DNA of 45,068 nt from Haliea sp. E1-2-M8 (GCF_030649675.1 NZ_JAUTDR010000033.1:1-45068), one strand, 5' to 3'; shown: positions 16,388 to 26,126, numbered from the stretch's first letter. Numbers and translations: made by a program. The notes: a model not told the origin generated them from the sequence alone.

Positions 16388-18780
16388 AACAGGTCGATCT
16401 GGCGGCCGGTCACGGCGCTGAAGGAGGTTCCCAGCAGCCCGAGAATACCGTCCGCCACGGGCTCCAGCTGCCGTTCAACATAGTGTTCATAATCCAGCGG
16501 GGCGCGCGGCGCCACGGCGGGTTCGGCCCCGACGGCAGTGATCACGTACTCCACCCAGTCACCGCGACGCGGCAGCGGCAACCCCTGCTCGGGGTAGCGG
16601 CGGGCCGCCTGCACGTGGGGCGGCACATTGCGCTGGTAGTCGTCCAGGCGCCGGCGCAGGCGCTTGCGGTACACCAGACCTGAATCGTGGCGGCCCGCCA
16701 GCAGACCGATGGTTACCTGGCGCACGTAATCGTCCCAGGGCTCATCAAGGAATATCCGCCGGTACAATTCTTCCTGAAAGTCCCGCGCCAGCCGGGTCCA
16801 GTCGCTGCGCACGCTCTCCAGACCCTTGAACACCAACCGCTGCGCCTCGCCGCTGCCAACAAGGCCCGCGTAACGCTTTTTGCTGCCCTTCTCGGAACCG
16901 CGGATGGTGGGCATCAGGAAGCGGCGGTAGTGGGTTTCAAATTCCAGTTCCAGCGCGCTGACCAACCCGAACTCCCGCTGCAGATGTTCCTGCCACCAGC
17001 TGTTCAGTTCCGCCTGCAGGATCCTGCCCGCCTGCTCCGCCTCGGCGTCGCTGCCGGCCTCGGCAATCCACACAAACACTGAGTCGGTGTCGCCATAGAT
17101 GACGCGGTGGCCGCTGGCCTCTATGCGCTCGCGGGTGCGCAACAGGATCTCGTGGCCCCGTCGGGTGATGCTGCTGGCCAGACGGGCGTCAAAAAATCGA
17201 CAGCCGGGGCTGCCAAGGACGCCATAGAAGGAGTTCATGATGATCTTGATCGCCTGGGACAGTGGTGCATCCGCCGCTGCCTTCGCCACGTCGCGCTGCT
17301 GCCAGAGGGAGGTAATCAGGGCCGGCAGGATGTGGCCGCTGCGGGCGAAGCTGGCGCCGGCGAAACCCGGCACTGTGGCGCCCTCGGCCAGGTCGCCGTG
17401 CAGGGCCAGAGCCAGCCCCAGCGGATCAATGGCGAAAGTGCGGATGATGCTGGGATAGAGGCTCTTGAAATCCAGCACCAGCACGTGGTCATAGAGGCCC
17501 GGCTGCGAGTCGAGCACAAAGCCTCCGGGGCTGCCACTGTGATCGGCACTGGCATTGGGCGCCACGAAGCCAGCGCGGTGCAGGCGCGGCAGGTAGAGAT
17601 TGTCGAAGGAGGCCACCGAACCACCCAGACGGTCCGGATTGAGCCCGGTCATGACACTGCGGGCCAGGGCAAAATCCAGCAGCCGGGTCTCGGCAAAGAT
17701 CCTCGACACCAGTTCACAGTCGCGCAGGTTGTAGGCCGCCAGCCGGGGCTTGTCCTCCCGGAACAGGCGGCCGATCTCCTCGCCGCGGTCACTGCCGTGC
17801 AGCAACTTGCCCTCGCCCAGCAACTCCCGGGATACAGCTTCCAGGGAAAAACTCTCGAACCGGTAGAACGCCGCCCGCAACAGCTCTATACCGTCCAGCA
17901 GCAGGCGCCCGGGTACCCGCGCCGTGCGCCGCTCACCGTCATCGTCCAGTTCCCGCCACTGCACGGGCGCGCGGGCGCGGCCCAGCCACAGAGCGACGCC
18001 CAGGCTGTCCGCCAGCCGCTGCAGATACCAGGTGTCGAAATTGACCACGTTCCAGCCCACCAGCACATCCGGGTCATGGCTGGCGACAAACTGCAGAAAG
18101 GCCTCCAGCACAGCCTGCTGCGAGGGCAGCGCTACCATGTGCTCGCCGGCCACACCTCTGCCGGCCACATTTTCACCGAGCATGAACACCTGCCGGTAGT
18201 CGCCGTCCGGCCCGGTGGCGTGAACCGCAATCGAGTACAGCTGCAGCCCCTCCATTGCGGTTTCGATGTCAAAGGACACCATTTTCAGGGCTGGGCGCAA
18301 GCTTGCCGGGCGCAGCGCCGCATCACTCATCCGGGTGAAGTTACCGCTGACGACCGGGACACCTGCAATGCAGGCGCCACCGGCGATAAAGCGCTCCATC
18401 AGGAAGCGATCCGCGGGGTTGATATCCGCCTCCAGCGGCTCGGCGCCCCTTGCGCTCAACTGGTCCGCCAGCTGCCGGGCCTGGCGATAGCTGCGGCTGT
18501 ACACCGCCACCACCGGCTGCATGGTGAAATTCCGCAGCGCTACCGGCGCCACTTCGACCCCGGCATGCAGGGCCAGCAACCCCCGTTGCTGCTCCGCCTC
18601 GTCCGCGGCGAGAAAGAATACGCTGCGCTCACCGCCGATGATCACCTGCAGCGGGCCCTGGGCGGTGGCAAACCACAGCTCCAGCTCGATGCCCGCGGCG
18701 GTGTCCCGCCACTGCCGGGTGAGCAGGAAGCCCTCCCGCTGCACTCCGGACGGCGGGTTCCGCACGGGTGCGCTAGGCAC
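16384..18780 (-). CDS. polB: DNA polymerase II (family B)
   Basis: Family B polymerase with proofreading, used in translesion and repair synthesis. The 798-residue protein (E. coli Pol II 783) shows the N-terminal family start GFLLTRQWRDT, Exo I motif FDIET (D171, E173), Exo II around VGWNVVNFD, polymerase motif A DFKSLYPSIIRTF, motif B around KIIMNSFYGVLGSPGCRF, and motif C YGDTDSVFVW. It ends in GRQIDLF, a C-terminal clamp-binding type peptide. The GTG at 18780 has a poor ribosome site; a GTG 12 codons in (VQREGFLLT) would align better with E. coli and may be the real start. I found no LexA-type CTGT-N8-ACAG box nearby. Confidence 0.95.
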   Translation of the reverse strand: MPSAPVRNPPSGVQREGFLLTRQWRDTAAGIELELWFATAQGPLQVIIGGERSVFFLAADEAEQQRGLLALHAGVEVAPVALRNFTMQPVVAVYSRSYRQARQLADQLSARGAEPLEADINPADRFLMERFIAGGACIAGVPVVSGNFTRMSDAALRPASLRPALKMVSFDIETAMEGLQLYSIAVHATGPDGDYRQVFMLGENVAGRGVAGEHMVALPSQQAVLEAFLQFVASHDPDVLVGWNVVNFDTWYLQRLADSLGVALWLGRARAPVQWRELDDDGERRTARVPGRLLLDGIELLRAAFYRFESFSLEAVSRELLGEGKLLHGSDRGEEIGRLFREDKPRLAAYNLRDCELVSRIFAETRLLDFALARSVMTGLNPDRLGGSVASFDNLYLPRLHRAGFVAPNASADHSGSPGGFVLDSQPGLYDHVLVLDFKSLYPSIIRTFAIDPLGLALALHGDLAEGATVPGFAGASFARSGHILPALITSLWQQRDVAKAAADAPLSQAIKIIMNSFYGVLGSPGCRFFDARLASSITRRGHEILLRTRERIEASGHRVIYGDTDSVFVWIAEAGSDAEAEQAGRILQAELNSWWQEHLQREFGLVSALELEFETHYRRFLMPTIRGSEKGSKKRYAGLVGSGEAQRLVFKGLESVRSDWTRLARDFQEELYRRIFLDEPWDDYVRQVTIGLLAGRHDSGLVYRKRLRRRLDDYQRNVPPHVQAARRYPEQGLPLPRRGDWVEYVITAVGAEPAVAPRAPLDYEHYVERQLEPVADGILGLLGTSFSAVTGRQIDLF

Positions 18781-18854
18781 GGCCGACCGGGTGGCTTAAG
18801 CTATAGGCAGCAACCACATCATTTACCGTGCCCAATTTTTTCCGGAAGGTCATC

Positions 18855-19199
18855 ATGAGCAAGCCTTTTATCAAACAGGATCCCCTCTATCAGCTGCTGC
18901 GCAACGAGGATATCAAGGGCTTCAACGAACAGCGTGACAAACTGGACAGTAGTGAGCTGAAAAGCGGTGATTACCGCGGACGGGATTTGCGCAACATGAA
19001 TGCCCGGGGCCTGGACTTCAGCAATTCCTACTTCCGCAACGCCGATCTCAGCGGGATCGACTTCCGCGAGACCAACCTGGAAGGCGCCAGCCTGCTCGAC
19101 GCCAAGCTCTCGGGCACTTATTTCCCCGAGGCCATCAGCGCCAGCGAGATCCGGCTGTCACTGGATACCGGCACCCGCCTGCGCTACGACCGCAGGTAA
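18855..19199 (+). CDS. Small pentapeptide-repeat protein
   Basis: 114 residues. The middle (about 45-95) is a run of A(D/N)LXX-type pentapeptides (DLRNM, NARGL, DFSNS, YFRNA, DLSGI, DFRET, NLEGA, SLLDA, KLSGT) that should form a short right-handed quadrilateral beta helix of about two coils. The N-terminus (PLYQLLRNEDIKGFNEQRDK) is helical. No signal peptide, so it is cytoplasmic. The ATG at 18855 follows GGAAGG by about 7 bases; a GTG at 18828 is less likely. Function is unknown; the repeat run is much shorter than in DNA-mimic gyrase protectors. Confidence 0.85.
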   Translation: MSKPFIKQDPLYQLLRNEDIKGFNEQRDKLDSSELKSGDYRGRDLRNMNARGLDFSNSYFRNADLSGIDFRETNLEGASLLDAKLSGTYFPEAISASEIRLSLDTGTRLRYDRR

Positions 19200-19218
19200 A
19201 CCGTTTCATGTCACCAAC

Positions 19219-20256
19219 TCAACCCTGCGACAGCAGGTCGCGCAGGTCAATCATCGCCGAGTTCGCCCGGCTGATGTAGGACGCCATCACCAGCGAGTGG
19301 TTGGCCAGCAGACCCAGGCCACTGCCGTTGAGGATCATGGGGCTCCAGACTGTCTGCTGGGTCGCCTCCAGTTCACGGATGATTTGCTGCAGGCTCACCC
19401 GGGCGTTTTTATTGGCCAGCACATCGGCAAAGTCCACTTCCACCGCTTTGAGAAAGTGAATGAGTGCCCAGGCTGTCCCGCGCGCCTCGAAGAACACGTC
19501 GTCGATTTCCATCCAGGGGGTACGCACTTCCAACTCAGCGGGCGCCGGGGTGGACTGGCTGGCACTGTCATCGCCGGCCAGGTCGGTATTCAGGCGGCGC
19601 TGGCCGACACTGGCGCTCAACCGCTGGGACAGGCTGCCCAGGCGGGAGCTCACCGTGGACAACCAGTAGCGCAGATTGTCTGCCCGCGCGTAGAACTGGG
19701 CATCGCTCTCATCGGCATCCTCCAGCCGCTGCAGATAGCTGCGCAGGAGTTTGACGCCCTCGCCGTACTGGCTCTCGGTCGCCGGCAGGATCCAGCTGTC
19801 GGAATTGAAATTGAACTTGGGTTCGGCCAGGGACAGGTCCGGATCTTCACGTGACTGGGACTGGGAGCGGCTGAACACTTCGCGCATCGCCCGCGCCAGA
19901 TCCCGGGACTGGATCAACACCCCGAACTCCCAGTTGGGCACATTGTCCAGCCAGACGCCCGGGGGAAAGACATCGTTCGACAGATAGCCGCCGCGCTTTT
20001 CCAGCAGGGTTTCCATGGCGCCGATCAGGGCCGCGGTGGTGGTCGAGCCGGTGGCGATGCGGGCGCCGTCTTCGGCCGCGTAGGCCCTGGCTCTTTCGCT
20101 GACATCGAAGGGGGCCGGCGTGGAGCTCCAGTACATACCGACCAGCACCGCCAACAGCAGATATAGCCCCAGAACCACCAGCAGCCCGTAGGCCCAGCCC
20201 TTCTGCGGCAGGTAGTCATCGCGCCAGCGCGCGCACCTGTCTCTGAATCCTGTCAT
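19219..20256 (-). CDS. DUF2333-family membrane protein
   Basis: A 345-residue protein with a short cytoplasmic N-terminus, one transmembrane segment (about 24-42, YGLLVVLGLYLLLAVLVGMY) and a large periplasmic body. The body carries a helical YLSNDVFPPGVWLDNVPNWE motif, RDLARAMREVFSRSQSQSRE, and the C-terminal SPMILNGSGLGLLANHSLVM. These stretches match my memory of the DUF2333 family, which has no assigned function. The ATG at 20256 follows GGAGGA by about 8 bases. It lies 39 bases downstream of the copper-chaperone gene in the same direction and is probably cotranscribed. Confidence 0.88.
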   Translation of the reverse strand: MTGFRDRCARWRDDYLPQKGWAYGLLVVLGLYLLLAVLVGMYWSSTPAPFDVSERARAYAAEDGARIATGSTTTAALIGAMETLLEKRGGYLSNDVFPPGVWLDNVPNWEFGVLIQSRDLARAMREVFSRSQSQSREDPDLSLAEPKFNFNSDSWILPATESQYGEGVKLLRSYLQRLEDADESDAQFYARADNLRYWLSTVSSRLGSLSQRLSASVGQRRLNTDLAGDDSASQSTPAPAELEVRTPWMEIDDVFFEARGTAWALIHFLKAVEVDFADVLANKNARVSLQQIIRELEATQQTVWSPMILNGSGLGLLANHSLVMASYISRANSAMIDLRDLLSQG

Positions 20257-20295
20257 CTCGGCGTTCCTCCCGTGGCTGTCGGCCAGCGGCGTCAA

Positions 20296-20763
20296 TTACT
20301 GGTGATGTTGGTGGTCGTGGCCGGAGCCGGCCGGGGTGCGCCGGGTTTCTGCCTCGGTGCACACGGACTCGCCGTCGATATCCAGGCACAGCTCCAGCAC
20401 CTCGCCGGCGGCGGGCATTCGCTCCAGACCCAGCAGCATCAGGTGCAGCCCCCCGGGGGCAAAGTCCACGGACCCGCCCGCGGGCACTGTAACCGACTCC
20501 TGTTGCCGCATGCGCAGCATACCGTCGACCTCGGCCGTGTCATGGAGCTCAACCCGCTCCGCCAGCGCGGTGCTGCCACCGCTGATTGTCAGCGGCTCCG
20601 ACCCCGGGTTGCGCACTGTCATATAGGCCGCCGTGTTGGTCTGGGTCGGCGGCAGGGCCCGCACCCAGGCATCCTCCAGCACAGCTTGTCCCTGTGCCGC
20701 CACCGCCTGGGGCAGCGCCAGCCCACAGCTCAGGGTAAATGCCACCGCTTGCAGAACTTTCAT
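20296..20763 (-). CDS. Periplasmic copper chaperone PCu(A)C
   Basis: Binds Cu(I) in the periplasm and is known to help load the CuA site of cytochrome c oxidase. The 155-residue protein has a signal peptide (to about residue 24) and the complete copper motif H-x10-M-x21-H-x-M: H74, M85, H107 and M109. A His-rich tail, GHDHQHHQ, may bind extra metal, and two Cys near 126 and 135 may pair. The ATG at 20763 follows AGGAGAG by about 8 bases; a TTG two codons earlier is not preferred. It is divergent from dsbD, whose reductase could keep such thiols and copper sites reduced (inference). Confidence 0.93.
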   Translation of the reverse strand: MKVLQAVAFTLSCGLALPQAVAAQGQAVLEDAWVRALPPTQTNTAAYMTVRNPGSEPLTISGGSTALAERVELHDTAEVDGMLRMRQQESVTVPAGGSVDFAPGGLHLMLLGLERMPAAGEVLELCLDIDGESVCTEAETRRTPAGSGHDHQHHQ

Positions 20764-20930
20764 TTGCAACTCTCCTTGCTCAACAATCAGGCCTCTGGAA
20801 ACTATCGGGCTCCGCAGGCGTCACACTATACCACCAGCGCCGACCCCGGGCTCACCACGAATTGGGCTGCCGTCACAGCACTGCTACAATAGTGCCCGCA
20901 GCGGCCGGACCCCCAGCAAAAGGAACCTCA

Positions 20931-22667
20931 ATGCGTTTTCTACTCGCCAGCCTGCTTTGGCTCTGCAGCAGCCTCAGCCTGGCCCAGTTGCCCACCGGCG
21001 ACCCGGGCGCTATCACTTTCAGCCAGCCGGAGTTCCTGCCGGTAGAAGAAGCGTACCAGCTGGAGGTGGAAGCTCAACCCTCCGGCGACCTGCGGCTCTA
21101 TTGGCGTATCGCCGATACCTACTATCTCTACCAGCATGCCTTCGAGTTTTCCCTGGAGAGTGCCGGCAATACCATTCCCCTGACAGCCCAGCTGCCCGAG
21201 GCGCTGGAGCGCCACGACGAATTCTTTGGCGACGTGCAGGTGTATTATCTGGATGCCGATGTCCGCTTGCAGGTAAGCGACGCGCCCGAGTACGCCAGGC
21301 TGACGGTCAAGTCCCAGGGCTGCGCCGACGCCGGGCTCTGCTATCCGCCGCGTACCGAAATGTTCGATATCGATTTTGCCAACGGCAGTGTCAGCGCAGT
21401 GCCGCTGCCCACACGGCAGGCCCCCGCCGCTGCGGAATCCGCCAGTGCCGCCCTGGGCAGCCTGCCCTACATGATGCTGCTGGCTTTCCTCGGTGGCACC
21501 ATTCTCAACCTGATGCCCTGTGTGTTCCCGATTCTCTCCCTGAAAGTGCTGGGCTTCGCCGGCAGTGCCAGCCATGAGCGCCTGCGCCACAGCTGGCTGT
21601 ACTCAGCGGGTGTGGTACTGAGCTTTCTGGCGGTGGCCACGGTGCTGATCCTGCTGCAGCGCGCCGGGCAGGCCATTGGCTGGGGCTTCCAGCTGCAGTC
21701 GCCGGGGTTCGTCATCGCCCTGGCCTATCTGTTCCTGATCATGGGCCTGTCCCTGTCCGGGATGTTGCAACTGGGCGGCGGCCTGATGAACACCGGCAGC
21801 GGCCTTGCCAGCCGCCAGGGCAACAGCGGCAGCTTCTTTACCGGGGTGCTCGCGGTGGTAGTGGCCAGCCCCTGCACCGCACCCTTCATGGGCACGGCGC
21901 TGGGCTTCGCCATCACCCAGCCGGCCGCAGTGGCGCTGGCAGTTTTCTTTGCCCTGGGTGCCGGCATGGCCGCACCACTGTTGCTGCTGGGCTACAGTGC
22001 CCGGGCACGCAACTGGCTGCCCCGCCCTGGCCCCTGGATGGAGACCCTGAAACAGCTGCTGGCGTTTCCCCTCTACGGCACTGCAATCTGGCTGCTGTGG
22101 GTGGCCGGGCGCCAGACCGGTGTCGATACCATGGCCGCAGCGCTGACCGGCGGCCTGTTGCTGGCACTGGGGCTGTGGCTGTGGCACGACGCCCTGTGGC
22201 GCCGGGGGCTGGCGGTGTCCTGCCTGGTGCTGGCGGTCATGCTGGGGCTGTGGCGATCGCCGTTTGAAGCCGGCGGCACCCGGGAGGCGAATGGCGAACT
22301 GGCCTGGTCCACCGCCACGGTTGCGGATCTGCGCCGGGACGGCCAGGCGGTTTTCGTCGATGTAACCGCGGACTGGTGTATCACCTGTATTGCCAACGAG
22401 CGGGCCGTACTGCACACCGCTGATATTCGCGCCGCCTTTGCCGAGCGCGACATAGCCTACCTGGTTGCCGACTGGACCAACCACGATGCCGCGATCTCCG
22501 ACTTTCTGCGCGAACACCGCCGTACGGGTATACCCCTGTACGTGCTGTATCCGGCAGACCCGACGGCAGAGCCGCTGATCCTGCCCCAGATCCTGACCAA
22601 GGGCACCGTGCTCCGAGCCCTGGACAGCGTAGCGCCTGTGTCCGGCGAGGTTGCCGCCAACTTTTGA
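20931..22667 (+). CDS. dsbD: Thiol:disulfide interchange protein DsbD
   Basis: Carries electrons from cytoplasmic thioredoxin across the inner membrane to periplasmic reductases and cytochrome c maturation. The 578-residue protein has a signal peptide (about 1-18). The periplasmic alpha domain has the cysteine pair C131/C137 (GCADAGLCYPP). The eight-helix beta domain has C197 in LMPCVFPILSLK and C315 in ASPCTAPFMG. The C-terminal thioredoxin-like gamma domain has C483/C486 (DWCITC). All six essential cysteines are present. The ATG at 20931 follows AAAAGGAA by about 6 bases. It is 167 bases from the divergent PCu(A)C gene. Confidence 0.97.
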   Translation: MRFLLASLLWLCSSLSLAQLPTGDPGAITFSQPEFLPVEEAYQLEVEAQPSGDLRLYWRIADTYYLYQHAFEFSLESAGNTIPLTAQLPEALERHDEFFGDVQVYYLDADVRLQVSDAPEYARLTVKSQGCADAGLCYPPRTEMFDIDFANGSVSAVPLPTRQAPAAAESASAALGSLPYMMLLAFLGGTILNLMPCVFPILSLKVLGFAGSASHERLRHSWLYSAGVVLSFLAVATVLILLQRAGQAIGWGFQLQSPGFVIALAYLFLIMGLSLSGMLQLGGGLMNTGSGLASRQGNSGSFFTGVLAVVVASPCTAPFMGTALGFAITQPAAVALAVFFALGAGMAAPLLLLGYSARARNWLPRPGPWMETLKQLLAFPLYGTAIWLLWVAGRQTGVDTMAAALTGGLLLALGLWLWHDALWRRGLAVSCLVLAVMLGLWRSPFEAGGTREANGELAWSTATVADLRRDGQAVFVDVTADWCITCIANERAVLHTADIRAAFAERDIAYLVADWTNHDAAISDFLREHRRTGIPLYVLYPADPTAEPLILPQILTKGTVLRALDSVAPVSGEVAANF

Positions 22668-22769
22668 CGTTTTTCCGGAATATCCCCCCTTTCTTCGCCA
22701 TGATCCTCAAATCACGGCGAAACCGCGCCCTGCGTGGCGCCATCGTCTGGAAAATTGCTAAATTCGTCT

Positions 22770-22794
22770 AAATAGCGGGTAACAGACGCTATTT
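22770..22794. other. Perfect 8-bp inverted repeat upstream of aroQ
   Basis: AAATAGCG (22770-22777) and CGCTATTT (22787-22794) flank a 9-base centre, followed by CCCAAAAAAAT. The T-run lies on the wrong side for a rightward terminator and ahead of the hairpin for a leftward one, so an operator or leader hairpin is likelier. It sits about 90 bases before the aroQ start in the 217-base gap after dsbD. Confidence 0.6.
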
Positions 22795-22884
22795 CCCAAA
22801 AAAATAACATTAAACATGGACAGCACCGGGCAATTGCGCGAGAATCCGCCCAAAACAGGTCGAAGACAGCAACGGCGGGGAATC

Positions 22885-23328
22885 ATGGCCACCATTCTGG
22901 TATTGCACGGCCCCAACCTGAATCTGCTCGGTGAACGTGAGCCGGCAATCTACGGGGCGACAACGCTCGCGGACATCAACCGCGACCTCGCCACCATGGC
23001 GACCGAGCGGGGCCACCACCTGCTGGCGATGCAGAGCAACGCCGAGTACGAACTGGTGGAGCGCATCCACGATGCCCGCCGCGAAGGGGTGAACTTCATC
23101 CTGATCAACCCCGCTGCCTTCACCCACACCAGTGTTTCCCTGCGCGATGCCCTGGCCGCAGTCGCCATCCCGTTTATCGAAATACACCTGTCCAATACCC
23201 ATGCCCGCGAGCCCTTCCGGCAGCACTCCTATTTCTCGGACCTGGCCCGCGGCGTCATTTGCGGCCTGGGCGCCCAGGGCTACGAACTTGGACTACTGGC
23301 CGCAATCCGCAGCCTGGAACAGCCTTAA
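22885..23328 (+). CDS. aroQ: Type II 3-dehydroquinate dehydratase
   Basis: Third step of the shikimate pathway, dehydrating 3-dehydroquinate to 3-dehydroshikimate. The 147-residue protein has the type II landmarks: [16 protein letters not shown] at the start with the catalytic Tyr in [29 protein letters not shown], and [18 protein letters not shown] with catalytic His. The ATG at 22885 follows GGGGA by about 4 bases; the longer frame to 22816 is not conserved. It is followed by accB after 23 bases; aroQ-accB-accC is a well-known gammaproteobacterial order. Confidence 0.97.
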   Translation: MATILVLHGPNLNLLGEREPAIYGATTLADINRDLATMATERGHHLLAMQSNAEYELVERIHDARREGVNFILINPAAFTHTSVSLRDALAAVAIPFIEIHLSNTHAREPFRQHSYFSDLARGVICGLGAQGYELGLLAAIRSLEQP

Positions 23329-23351
23329 TCGAAAACCAGAGAGAGCCCACT

Positions 23352-23792
23352 ATGGACATTCGCAAAGTCAAGAAGCTGATCGAGTTGCTGGAAGAGTCCA
23401 ACATCGACGAGATCGAGATCAAGGAAGGCGAGGAATCTGTGCGCATCAGCCGCAACAGTGCCCAGCCGATGATGGCGGCCTATGCCCCCGCACCGCCCCC
23501 GCCAGCCCCGGCGCCGACAGCGGCAGCACCCGCGCCGGCAGCGACTCCGGCCACCAGCGGCAAGGTCATCACCTCGCCCATGGTGGGCACGTTCTATCGC
23601 TCTCCCTCGCCGACTTCACCCGCGTTTGTGGAAGTGGGCCAGACCGTCAAGGTTGGCGATGTCCTCTGCATTGTTGAAGCCATGAAGATGATGAATCAGA
23701 TCGAGGCCGACAAGGCCGGCACCATCGAGGCCATCCTGGTCGACAACGGCGAGCCGGTCGAATTCGAACAGCCCCTGTTCTCCATCGTCTGA
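23352..23792 (+). CDS. accB: Biotin carboxyl carrier protein of acetyl-CoA carboxylase
   Basis: Carries biotin between the carboxylase and transferase halves of acetyl-CoA carboxylase, the first step of fatty-acid synthesis. 146 residues: an N-terminal helical segment, a Pro/Ala-rich flexible linker (about 45-68), and the C-terminal biotinyl domain with the target lysine K112 in [12 protein letters not shown]. The thumb loop ([20 protein letters not shown]) typical of AccB is present. The ATG at 23352 has only a GAGAGAG-type ribosome site. accC follows after 42 bases. Confidence 0.98.
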   Translation: MDIRKVKKLIELLEESNIDEIEIKEGEESVRISRNSAQPMMAAYAPAPPPPAPAPTAAAPAPAATPATSGKVITSPMVGTFYRSPSPTSPAFVEVGQTVKVGDVLCIVEAMKMMNQIEADKAGTIEAILVDNGEPVEFEQPLFSIV

Positions 23793-23834
23793 TACAGCCC
23801 CGGCGCCCGTGCGCCGCAAGCAGAGGAACACACC

Positions 23835-25187
23835 ATGGCCAAGCTGGAAAAGGTACTCATCGCCAATCGCGGTGAGATCGCCCTGCGCATTCTCCGGGCC
23901 TGCAAGGAGCTGGGCATCAAGACCGTGGCCGTCCACTCCAAGGCCGACCGGGAGCTGATGCACGTCCGTCTCGCCGACGAGTCGGTCTGCATCGGTCCCG
24001 CCTCCTCCACCGGCAGTTATCTCAACGTACCCGCCATCATCAGCGCCGCAGAGATCACCGATGCCACCGCCATCCACCCGGGTTACGGCTTCCTGGCTGA
24101 AAACGCCGACTTTGCCGAGCAGGTGGAAAAGAGCGGCTTTATCTTTATCGGCCCGCGGGCAGACACCATTCGCCTCATGGGCGACAAGGTCTCCGCCATC
24201 GAGGCGATGAAGAAGGCCGGCGTACCCACGGTACCCGGCTCCGACGGGCCCCTGACCGATGACGCCGAGCGCACCCTGGAGGTGGCGCGCCGTATCGGTT
24301 ATCCGGTGATCGTCAAGGCCGCCGCCGGCGGTGGCGGCCGCGGCATGCGGGTGGTGCACAACGAGGCCGCCCTGCTGAACTCCGTTCAGCTCACCCAGGC
24401 CGAGGCCGCCGCGGCCTTCGGCTCCGGGGTGGTGTATCTGGAGAAATTTCTGCAGAAGCCGCGCCATGTGGAAGTGCAGATCATCGCCGACGGCCAGGGC
24501 AACGCCATCCACCTGGGCGACCGCGACTGCTCCCTGCAGCGCCGTCACCAGAAGGTTCTGGAAGAGGCGCCGGCGCCGGGGGTGGACGAACATCTACGCG
24601 CCCAGGTCGCCGAAGCCTGTGTCGCCGCCTGTATCGAGATCGGCTACCGCGGCGCCGGCACCTTCGAGTTCCTTTATGAAGATGGCGGCTTCTATTTCAT
24701 CGAGATGAACACCCGGGTCCAGGTCGAACACCCGGTCACCGAGATGATCACCGGCATCGACATCGTCCGCGAACAGCTATGCATCGCCAGCGGCTTGCCC
24801 CTGTCCGTCCGCCAGGAGGATGTGGTGTTCCGCGGGCATGCTTTCGAGTGCCGCATCAACGCCGAAGACCACCAGACCTTCATGCCCTCGCCGGGCAAGG
24901 TCACGACCTTCCACGCCCCGGGCGGGCCGGGGATCCGGGTCGACTCGCACCTGTACGACGGCTACACGGTGCCGCCGTTCTACGACTCCCTGATCGCCAA
25001 GATCATCAGCTACGGCGAAACCCGCGAACGTGCTCTGGCCCGGATGCGCCAGGCCCTGGATGAGCTGGTCATTGAAGGTATCCGCACCAACACTGCACTG
25101 CACCGGGAACTGGTCATAGACCGCTCCTTCCAGGCCGGCGGTGTCAGCATTCACTATCTCGAAAGCAAGCTGGAAGACTGGGCCTAA
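23835..25187 (+). CDS. accC: Biotin carboxylase subunit of acetyl-CoA carboxylase
   Basis: ATP-dependent carboxylation of AccB-bound biotin. The 450-residue protein has the N-terminal [20 protein letters not shown], the ATP-grasp glycine loop [14 protein letters not shown], the substrate-binding [16 protein letters not shown], the [14 protein letters not shown] loop, and [20 protein letters not shown]. Length is as in E. coli (449). AGAGGAA lies about 9 bases before the ATG. Downstream, prmA starts six bases after the stop, so at least four genes form one unit. Confidence 0.98.
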   Translation: MAKLEKVLIANRGEIALRILRACKELGIKTVAVHSKADRELMHVRLADESVCIGPASSTGSYLNVPAIISAAEITDATAIHPGYGFLAENADFAEQVEKSGFIFIGPRADTIRLMGDKVSAIEAMKKAGVPTVPGSDGPLTDDAERTLEVARRIGYPVIVKAAAGGGGRGMRVVHNEAALLNSVQLTQAEAAAAFGSGVVYLEKFLQKPRHVEVQIIADGQGNAIHLGDRDCSLQRRHQKVLEEAPAPGVDEHLRAQVAEACVAACIEIGYRGAGTFEFLYEDGGFYFIEMNTRVQVEHPVTEMITGIDIVREQLCIASGLPLSVRQEDVVFRGHAFECRINAEDHQTFMPSPGKVTTFHAPGGPGIRVDSHLYDGYTVPPFYDSLIAKIISYGETRERALARMRQALDELVIEGIRTNTALHRELVIDRSFQAGGVSIHYLESKLEDWA

Positions 25188-25193
25188 GACACT

Positions 25194-26081
25194 ATGAGCT
25201 GGCTGCAACTGAGGCTGGATACCGGCCCGGAACAGGTCGAGCAACTGGAAACAGTCATGCTGGCCGCGGGCGCGGTGGCGGTGACCATGGAGGACAATGC
25301 CGACCAGCCGGTACTGGAGCCGGGCGTCGGCGAGACCCCGCTGTGGCAGCAGACCCGTCTGAGCGGACTCTACAGCGCGGATACCGACATGGACGCCGTG
25401 CTCGCGCAGTTCCCCCGGAAATTGCTTGCAACCTGCAATCAGCGGGTGGAAATACTCGAAGACAAGGACTGGGAGCGGGAGTGGATATCCCACTACCGGC
25501 CCATGCGCTTCGGGCAGCGGCTGTGGGTATGCCCGAGCTGGCTGGAGCCGCCGGAACCGGAAGCGGTCAATCTGCTGCTGGACCCGGGCCTGGCTTTCGG
25601 CACCGGCACTCACCCGACCACGGCCCTGTGCCTGACCCAGCTGGACGGCATGACCCTGGGCGGTTGCACGGTCGTGGATTACGGCTGTGGCTCCGGGATC
25701 CTCGCGGTGGCGGCACTGAAACTGGGTGCGGCGAGGGCGCTGGGGGTGGACAATGACCCCCAGGCCCTCAACGCCAGCCGCGACAACTGCGCCCGCAACC
25801 AGCTGCCCGTCAGCGCCCTCGAGGTCGCCCTGCCCGGGGCCGAGGCTATCGACCCGTGGCGACAGCAGGCGGACCTGGTGGTGGCCAATATTCTCGCAGG
25901 CCCGCTGATGGCGCTTTCCGCAACCCTTCTCGGCCTGTTGCGACCCGGCGGCACCCTGATGCTGTCGGGGTTGCTGAATACCCAGGCGGCGGAGCTGTGT
26001 GCGCACTACAGCGACCGGCTTGAGCTCGCCGTGGTCGGCGAGCGCGAGGACTGGGTCTGCCTGCGCGGAACGCTGGCCTGA
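25194..26081 (+). CDS. prmA: Ribosomal protein L11 methyltransferase
   Basis: Trimethylates ribosomal protein L11 using S-adenosylmethionine. The 295-residue protein has the small N-terminal L11-recognition domain (about 1-60) and the linker DWEREWISHYRPMRFG. The SAM domain follows, with LDPGLAFGTGTHPTTALCL, VVDYGCGSGILAVAALKLGA and VVANILAGPL (the NxxxGPL motif near the active site). It begins six bases after accC and is probably translationally coupled. The accC-prmA adjacency is common in this class. Confidence 0.96.
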   Translation: MSWLQLRLDTGPEQVEQLETVMLAAGAVAVTMEDNADQPVLEPGVGETPLWQQTRLSGLYSADTDMDAVLAQFPRKLLATCNQRVEILEDKDWEREWISHYRPMRFGQRLWVCPSWLEPPEPEAVNLLLDPGLAFGTGTHPTTALCLTQLDGMTLGGCTVVDYGCGSGILAVAALKLGAARALGVDNDPQALNASRDNCARNQLPVSALEVALPGAEAIDPWRQQADLVVANILAGPLMALSATLLGLLRPGGTLMLSGLLNTQAAELCAHYSDRLELAVVGEREDWVCLRGTLA

Positions 26082-26126
26082 CCTGATCGGCACCTGAACC
26101 AGCTGGCGATTTTTTAGCCACCGCGC

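Noticed and set aside
18781-18854. SOS (LexA) box upstream of polB
   Set aside because: No CTGT-N8-ACAG or close variant seen in the gap, so SOS control cannot be claimed.
17107-18858. 583-residue plus-strand ORF opposite polB
   Set aside because: Antisense shadow of DNA polymerase II, low-complexity His/Gln/Gly composition.
22770-22800. Inverted repeat as dsbD terminator
   Set aside because: The arms are AT-rich and followed by C and A runs on the plus strand, not T, so it is not a rho-independent terminator in that direction.
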